Shown: piece after piece, positions 5,453 to 8,421 of the stretch
How the letters are laid out: each line of letters starts with the position of its first letter
How positions within the stretch are numbered: the first letter of the stretch is position 1
Origin: an uncultured Collinsella sp.
GTDB lineage: Bacteria > Actinomycetota > Coriobacteriia > Coriobacteriales > Coriobacteriaceae
Direction of reading: 5' to 3'
DNA length: 8,421 nucleotides
NCBI GenBank assembly: GCA_900754435.1
Contig: CAAECT010000259.1
Coordinates: 1-8,421, forward strand
Notes under the pieces: model-generated
Seen by the model: the letters and a program-made list of their open reading frames with translations, nothing else
What the model was told of the DNA's origin: nothing
The model's database searches: none
Made by a program: the position numbers and the translations under genes

Positions 5453-7371
5453 AGGGCACGGACCTCCGGCTCGTTATCGAGCTGCGGAATCGAGCCTATA
5501 ACGTTGTCAGCCAGCCAGTTCATCTCGACAATCTGCGTACTCGGCAGGGGAGGGAAGCCCTCAATCTGAACCACGCCGTCCTGGCTGTGGAGCTCGCCGC
5601 CAAATGGGTTGATGGAGCCCTCGACAATGCCGTTGCGAAGCAGCTGCACAAGTTTACGCGTCTGATAGGGTAGGCCCGGAGCGTAGCGAATATCGATGAC
5701 GCCGGAGCTCATACCGTACCAGTAGTTGACGGCGCGCACCTGCTGGTCATCGGCGGTCTCGTCCCATGTGCCGTGCAGTAGGCTGCGTACGATGAGTTCG
5801 TAGTAACGGCCCCAGTTCCATACCGGCATAGCAATACCGGTAACTTCCTTGCCGTTTACCAGACGGTGAAGCCCGTAGGCGGTGGGGTCCTCGAGAGACT
5901 TGGACATATCGGCGCCGGTCATGACGCTCACGCCCTCGCGACACATGGCTTCGGCAAGACCGCCGGCGGGAACATCTCCCCAAGTGAGGATAATCTGCGC
6001 ACGAGGGTCGAGCAGCGAGGCACCGATAGCGAAGGCGTTGATTTCGCTCAGCGCGCCCGAGGCGAAGACCGACGCATGGTAGCCAATACGGTGGTTGTCG
6101 GCCATGCTGGCGGCAAGGGCGCCCAGTAGGAACTTGGCCTCGTACATCTTTCCAAAGTACGAGCGGACGCTTTGGTGGGGAAGGCCGATTGAGCAGTTAA
6201 GGAACCGCACCTGGGGATACTCGACTGACGCCCTGAGCGTGTATTCCATGAGCCGGTGTGAGGTCGAGAAGATGACGTTCGCCCCGTGCTTTACGGCTGT
6301 CTCGACGGCGGCGTAGAACACGTCCGAATCGTGGCAGTCCTCGAACGCCTCGGTGCGCACGATGCCGCCAAAGTGCTCATCAAGATACCGGCGGCCCTGG
6401 TCGTGTAGGCTGTCCCAGCTCGACGTGGCACAGGGAAACTCGTGGATAAAGGCGATTCGCATGGGATTGGCAGTGGAGTAGACGGTCTTGCTCATAAAGA
6501 AGTTGAGCACGCCCGAGGTAGCTTTTGTCGGTGCGCCCTCTTTCTCGTTGGGCTGCGGCGCTTCGACAAGATCGACTTTGTCCTCGTCGCTTTTGCCGGC
6601 AATGACAAGCTCGCGCCAAATCTTGCACAGACGGTTGACGACGATATCCGTCGGCGTATCCAGCAGACGGTCCTGGTTGTAGACGTTGAGGTAGACGAGC
6701 ATGGCATCGGCAGGCGTAATGTCCAAGTGGTCGCCGCCCGCGCGAAGATAGGCGCGCTTAAAGAGCAGGAAGGTGTGACGTAGGTAGTCGACCTTCTTTT
6801 GAGGCCATTTTTCGACAAGATCTTGGCCGAGCATTTTGGCAAGCATCTCGTAGCTGCCCTCGCGCGAAAACTCAATCTCGTACAGGGGGCATACGTACCA
6901 AAAGGCGCAAAACTCACCGTACAGGCGGCTCTCGACGGAATCCCACTTACCGGGGTACAGACGCGTCACCTTGGCCGAAACCGTCGGAGCGTCAAGGAAT
7001 TTGAGGACGCTGACACGCTTGTTGCCCTCTTGGACGTAAAAGCGGTGCATGAACTCGGTGACGATGATGGGGTCGCGGTAGCCCTCGGAGATTTGGATAT
7101 CGTAGAGGTTGGACCATTTGCGGGCGAATTCGGTATTCCAGGGGAGCAGCGGCATAAAGTTACACGAAAAGGCGGACTGGCGACCTTTGGTAACCGTGCC
7201 GACGACCATTTCGAGCGGAATGTCCCGCAGGCCGATGTTCTCGCGCTGCCCGCAGGGAAGCTGAGCGACCAAGCTGTCGAGGTCCGTAAGATATGGATGC
7301 TCGCTTTGGCTGATGGCGCGACGGCGTCCCTGCTCGCCGCGCTTGCGTGCTTGACGATAGGCCTCTTCCAT
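5449..7371 (-). CDS. Cytosolic ParB-like / BMP (PnrA-type) ligand-binding fusion protein
   Basis: A 640-residue protein that looks like a two-domain sensor. Residues about 50-140 resemble the ParB/sulfiredoxin fold: RDPIIVTEFMHRFYVQEGNKRVSVLKFLDA, with EGNKR at 115-119 in the place of the ParB (E)GxxR nucleotide-handling motif. Residues about 170-300 are largely helical with a charged linker. Residues 303 to about 600 resemble a BMP/PnrA periplasmic nucleoside-binding domain: MRIAFIHEF, WDSLHDQGRRYLDEHF, ANVIFSTS, YPQVRFLNCS, KFLLGALAASMADNHRIGYHA and GAD near 486-488. Such domains are normally exported lipoproteins, but this protein starts MEEAYRQARKRGEQGRRR with no signal peptide or lipobox, so it should act in the cytosol. 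AGGGAG about 9 bases before the ATG supports the start. It overlaps the phosphoesterase by 4 bases. Nucleoside binding and any DNA or NTP role are inference. Confidence 0.75.
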   Translation of the reverse strand: MEEAYRQARKRGEQGRRRAISQSEHPYLTDLDSLVAQLPCGQRENIGLRDIPLEMVVGTVTKGRQSAFSCNFMPLLPWNTEFARKWSNLYDIQISEGYRDPIIVTEFMHRFYVQEGNKRVSVLKFLDAPTVSAKVTRLYPGKWDSVESRLYGEFCAFWYVCPLYEIEFSREGSYEMLAKMLGQDLVEKWPQKKVDYLRHTFLLFKRAYLRAGGDHLDITPADAMLVYLNVYNQDRLLDTPTDIVVNRLCKIWRELVIAGKSDEDKVDLVEAPQPNEKEGAPTKATSGVLNFFMSKTVYSTANPMRIAFIHEFPCATSSWDSLHDQGRRYLDEHFGGIVRTEAFEDCHDSDVFYAAVETAVKHGANVIFSTSHRLMEYTLRASVEYPQVRFLNCSIGLPHQSVRSYFGKMYEAKFLLGALAASMADNHRIGYHASVFASGALSEINAFAIGASLLDPRAQIILTWGDVPAGGLAEAMCREGVSVMTGADMSKSLEDPTAYGLHRLVNGKEVTGIAMPVWNWGRYYELIVRSLLHGTWDETADDQQVRAVNYWYGMSSGVIDIRYAPGLPYQTRKLVQLLRNGIVEGSINPFGGELHSQDGVVQIEGFPPLPSTQIVEMNWLADNVIGSIPQLDNEPEVRAL

Positions 7372-7426
7372 GGTGTCTACTCCCTTAGTCGTTTAAACAA
7401 CGATATGAACCATGGTACCACGATGC

Positions 7427-7467
7427 GAAACCACCACAATGGTGCCTGTCCCCTTTGCGGTGGTTTT
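7427..7467 (-). repeat. Hairpin repeat copy 4
   Basis: AAACCACCAC (7428-7437) faces GCGGTGGTTT (7457-7466), giving nine pairs and one A-C mismatch, with loop bases containing CCTGTCCC. Its last bases are shared with the TAA stop of the mscS-like gene (7466-7468). Read on minus, it lies directly after that gene and ends GGTTTCGC, so it is a plausible but weak terminator. About 55 bases separate it from the start of the ParB/BMP gene, leaving little room for that gene's promoter. Confidence 0.8.
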
Positions 7468-8233
7468 AGGCGATGATGGGGGCGATGGCGCGGATGCAGG
7501 CGTCGGCTGCCGTGAAGGTGGTGCTATCGTCGCTGACGATAAAGATGATTTTGCCCTTGATGCCAAAGTCGCCGATCTCGCTAAAGAGCACGTAGGGCTC
7601 CTTGTCAAAGCCAGAGATGGGAAGCACCGCGGCCTTGGTGGCGTCGGTGAGCTCATCTGCCAGCGCGTCCAGTGAAGCCCACTTGGACGTGTCCTTTACG
7701 GCAACGGGCACGGCAACGCGCCCAAAGGGCATGAGGTGCACGAGCGTGTTCTTGGAGATATTTGAGTTGGGGACGATGATGGTCTGCCCGCAGGCGTCCT
7801 CGATGGCCGTATGGCGCCAGGTGATATCTTGGACCACGCCCGACACGCCGCCGACCTCGATATTGTCGCCGGGTTTGATGATGCCCATAAAGGTCACCTG
7901 CATGCCACCGATAAGGTTTGACAGCGTGTCCTGAAAGCCGAGCGAGATGGCGATGCCGCCGACGCCAAGAGCGGCGACGAGGGCGTTTGCATTAATGCCA
8001 AAGCAGTTGTCGAGGATAAAGCTGCCGCCGATCATCCAAATGACGGCGCGCGCGATGTTGATGAAGATGCTTGATGAAGGGAGTGGGTTATCGTCGCGGT
8101 TGAGCAGGTGGTACAGGGTCTTGGACGCGACCTTGGCGGCAACGGCGGTGCCGATGGCCAAGATACCTGGCAAGATGATGTTGTGGACCCATCGTTGTGC
8201 AAAGAAATGAAGAATCGGCTCAAACAATTCCAT
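7466..8233 (-). CDS. MscS-family small-conductance mechanosensitive channel
   Basis: A 255-residue inner membrane channel that would open under membrane tension and release solutes during hypo-osmotic shock. Three transmembrane helices are visible: about 18-40, 57-77 and 83-116. The last is the Gly/Ala-rich pore helix (NALVAALGVGGIAISLGFQDTLSNLIGG), the family hallmark. The beta domain follows with IKPGDNIEVGGVSGVVQDITWRHTAI and TIIVPNSNISKNTL, then a C-terminal alpha/beta domain. The length is close to the minimal three-helix MscS form. AGGAGG sits 9 bases before the ATG (8231-8233). The stop TAA (7466-7468) overlaps the tail of hairpin repeat 4. TATCAT (8264-8269 on minus) is a possible -10 element, though no -35 is evident. 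Its direction matches the downstream operon, but a repeat separates them. Confidence 0.93.
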   Translation of the reverse strand: MELFEPILHFFAQRWVHNIILPGILAIGTAVAAKVASKTLYHLLNRDDNPLPSSSIFINIARAVIWMIGGSFILDNCFGINANALVAALGVGGIAISLGFQDTLSNLIGGMQVTFMGIIKPGDNIEVGGVSGVVQDITWRHTAIEDACGQTIIVPNSNISKNTLVHLMPFGRVAVPVAVKDTSKWASLDALADELTDATKAAVLPISGFDKEPYVLFSEIGDFGIKGKIIFIVSDDSTTFTAADACIRAIAPIIA

Positions 8234-8276
8234 GTAGAGAAACCTCCTAATGATCGTCCAACCATGATACCCATCA

Positions 8277-8310
8277 AGAAGCCCGTCCGATCAAATTCGG
8301 ACGGGCTTCT
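8277..8310. terminator. Perfect 14-pair hairpin, probable terminator
   Basis: AGAAGCCCGTCCGA (8277-8290) pairs perfectly with TCGGACGGGCTTCT (8297-8310) around a 6-base loop. No long T run follows on either strand: minus continues TTGATG and plus continues GTGCTC. It is a GC-rich terminator-like stem 43 bases upstream of the mscS-like start. It may end a transcript entering from the right, or act as a leader structure of the channel gene. Confidence 0.6.
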
Positions 8311-8332
8311 GTGCTCGATATGGGGGTTAGCG

Positions 8333-8372
8333 AAAACCGCCGCAAAGGTATCTGCTCCTTTGCGGCGGTTTT
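8333..8372 (-). repeat. Hairpin repeat copy 5 (GC-shifted stem)
   Basis: AAAACCGCCGCAAAGG (8333-8348) and CCTTTGCGGCGGTTTT (8357-8372) form a perfect 16-pair stem with the loop TATCTGCT. Compared with copies 1-4, two A-T pairs of the stem are replaced by G-C pairs on both arms. The loop has lost the GGACAGG core. Read on minus it ends GGTTTTCG. Confidence 0.85.
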
Positions 8373-8394
8373 GGCGTTTGCCGAGATAAAACCT

Positions 8395-8421
8395 GCCAAA
8401 ATAAACCTGTCCCTTTTTGGC
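8395..8421. repeat. Second short palindrome type, at window edge
   Basis: GCCAAAA (8395-8401) is the reverse complement of TTTTGGC (8415-8421), with a 13-base spacer containing CCTGTCCC. The spacer core is the same GGGACAGG word seen in the other hairpin family. The element may continue past the window edge. Confidence 0.5.

Noticed and set aside
6799..7476. 225-codon plus-strand frame opposite the ParB/BMP gene
   Set aside because: It is the mirror of a 640-codon gene with clear domain structure and a good ribosome binding site, and its translation has no family features.

Overview
The window looks like chromosomal DNA of a fairly GC-rich actinobacterium of the class Coriobacteriia. Collinsella is my best guess, from the flavour of the proteins, the codon use and the short hairpin repeats between genes; this is recognition, not a database result. 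All genes read here are ordinary chromosomal genes. No phage, transposase, CRISPR, rRNA or tRNA was seen.

Left part (1-1010), plus strand: the 3' end of rplK (ribosomal protein L11), a structured spacer that probably holds the L1 autoregulatory mRNA site, complete rplA (L1), a strong rho-independent terminator, then the first copy of a roughly 40-base hairpin repeat.

Positions 1011-2486, plus strand: the wreck of a leucine biosynthesis operon. Its leader is intact, with a 19-residue peptide carrying five Leu codons (four of them CTA), a terminator hairpin with a T run, and an antiterminator pairing that excludes it. The structural genes are dead: leuA has lost its start codon (ATG to ATA), has an in-frame TGA, and is cut at about codon 188. 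It is joined directly, out of frame, to the 3' part of leuB. The missing ends of leuA and leuB, and presumably leuC and leuD between them, have been deleted. The strain probably needs leucine unless another copy exists.

Positions 2487-2837: a gene-free stretch with two tandem 80-base-period palindromic units and the second hairpin repeat.

Positions 2838-4509, minus strand: an ECF sigma factor and a membrane-anchored, DUF4179-like anti-sigma protein, overlapping by 20 bases. This pair is bracketed by two 60-base direct repeats that are nearly identical.

Positions 4600-7371, minus strand: a two-gene operon with a 4-base ATGA overlap. The first gene encodes a 640-residue protein without a signal peptide that appears to join a ParB/sulfiredoxin-like domain to a BMP/PnrA-type nucleoside-binding domain. 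The second encodes a calcineurin-like phosphoesterase. It ends with a hairpin repeat and a rho-independent terminator. This pair is the best candidate for an undescribed system: a cytosolic ligand sensor coupled to a phosphoesterase.

Positions 7466-8233, minus strand: an MscS-family mechanosensitive channel whose stop codon lies at the edge of a hairpin repeat. The right end holds a long perfect hairpin, a fifth repeat copy with compensatory stem changes, and the start of another palindrome cut by the window edge.
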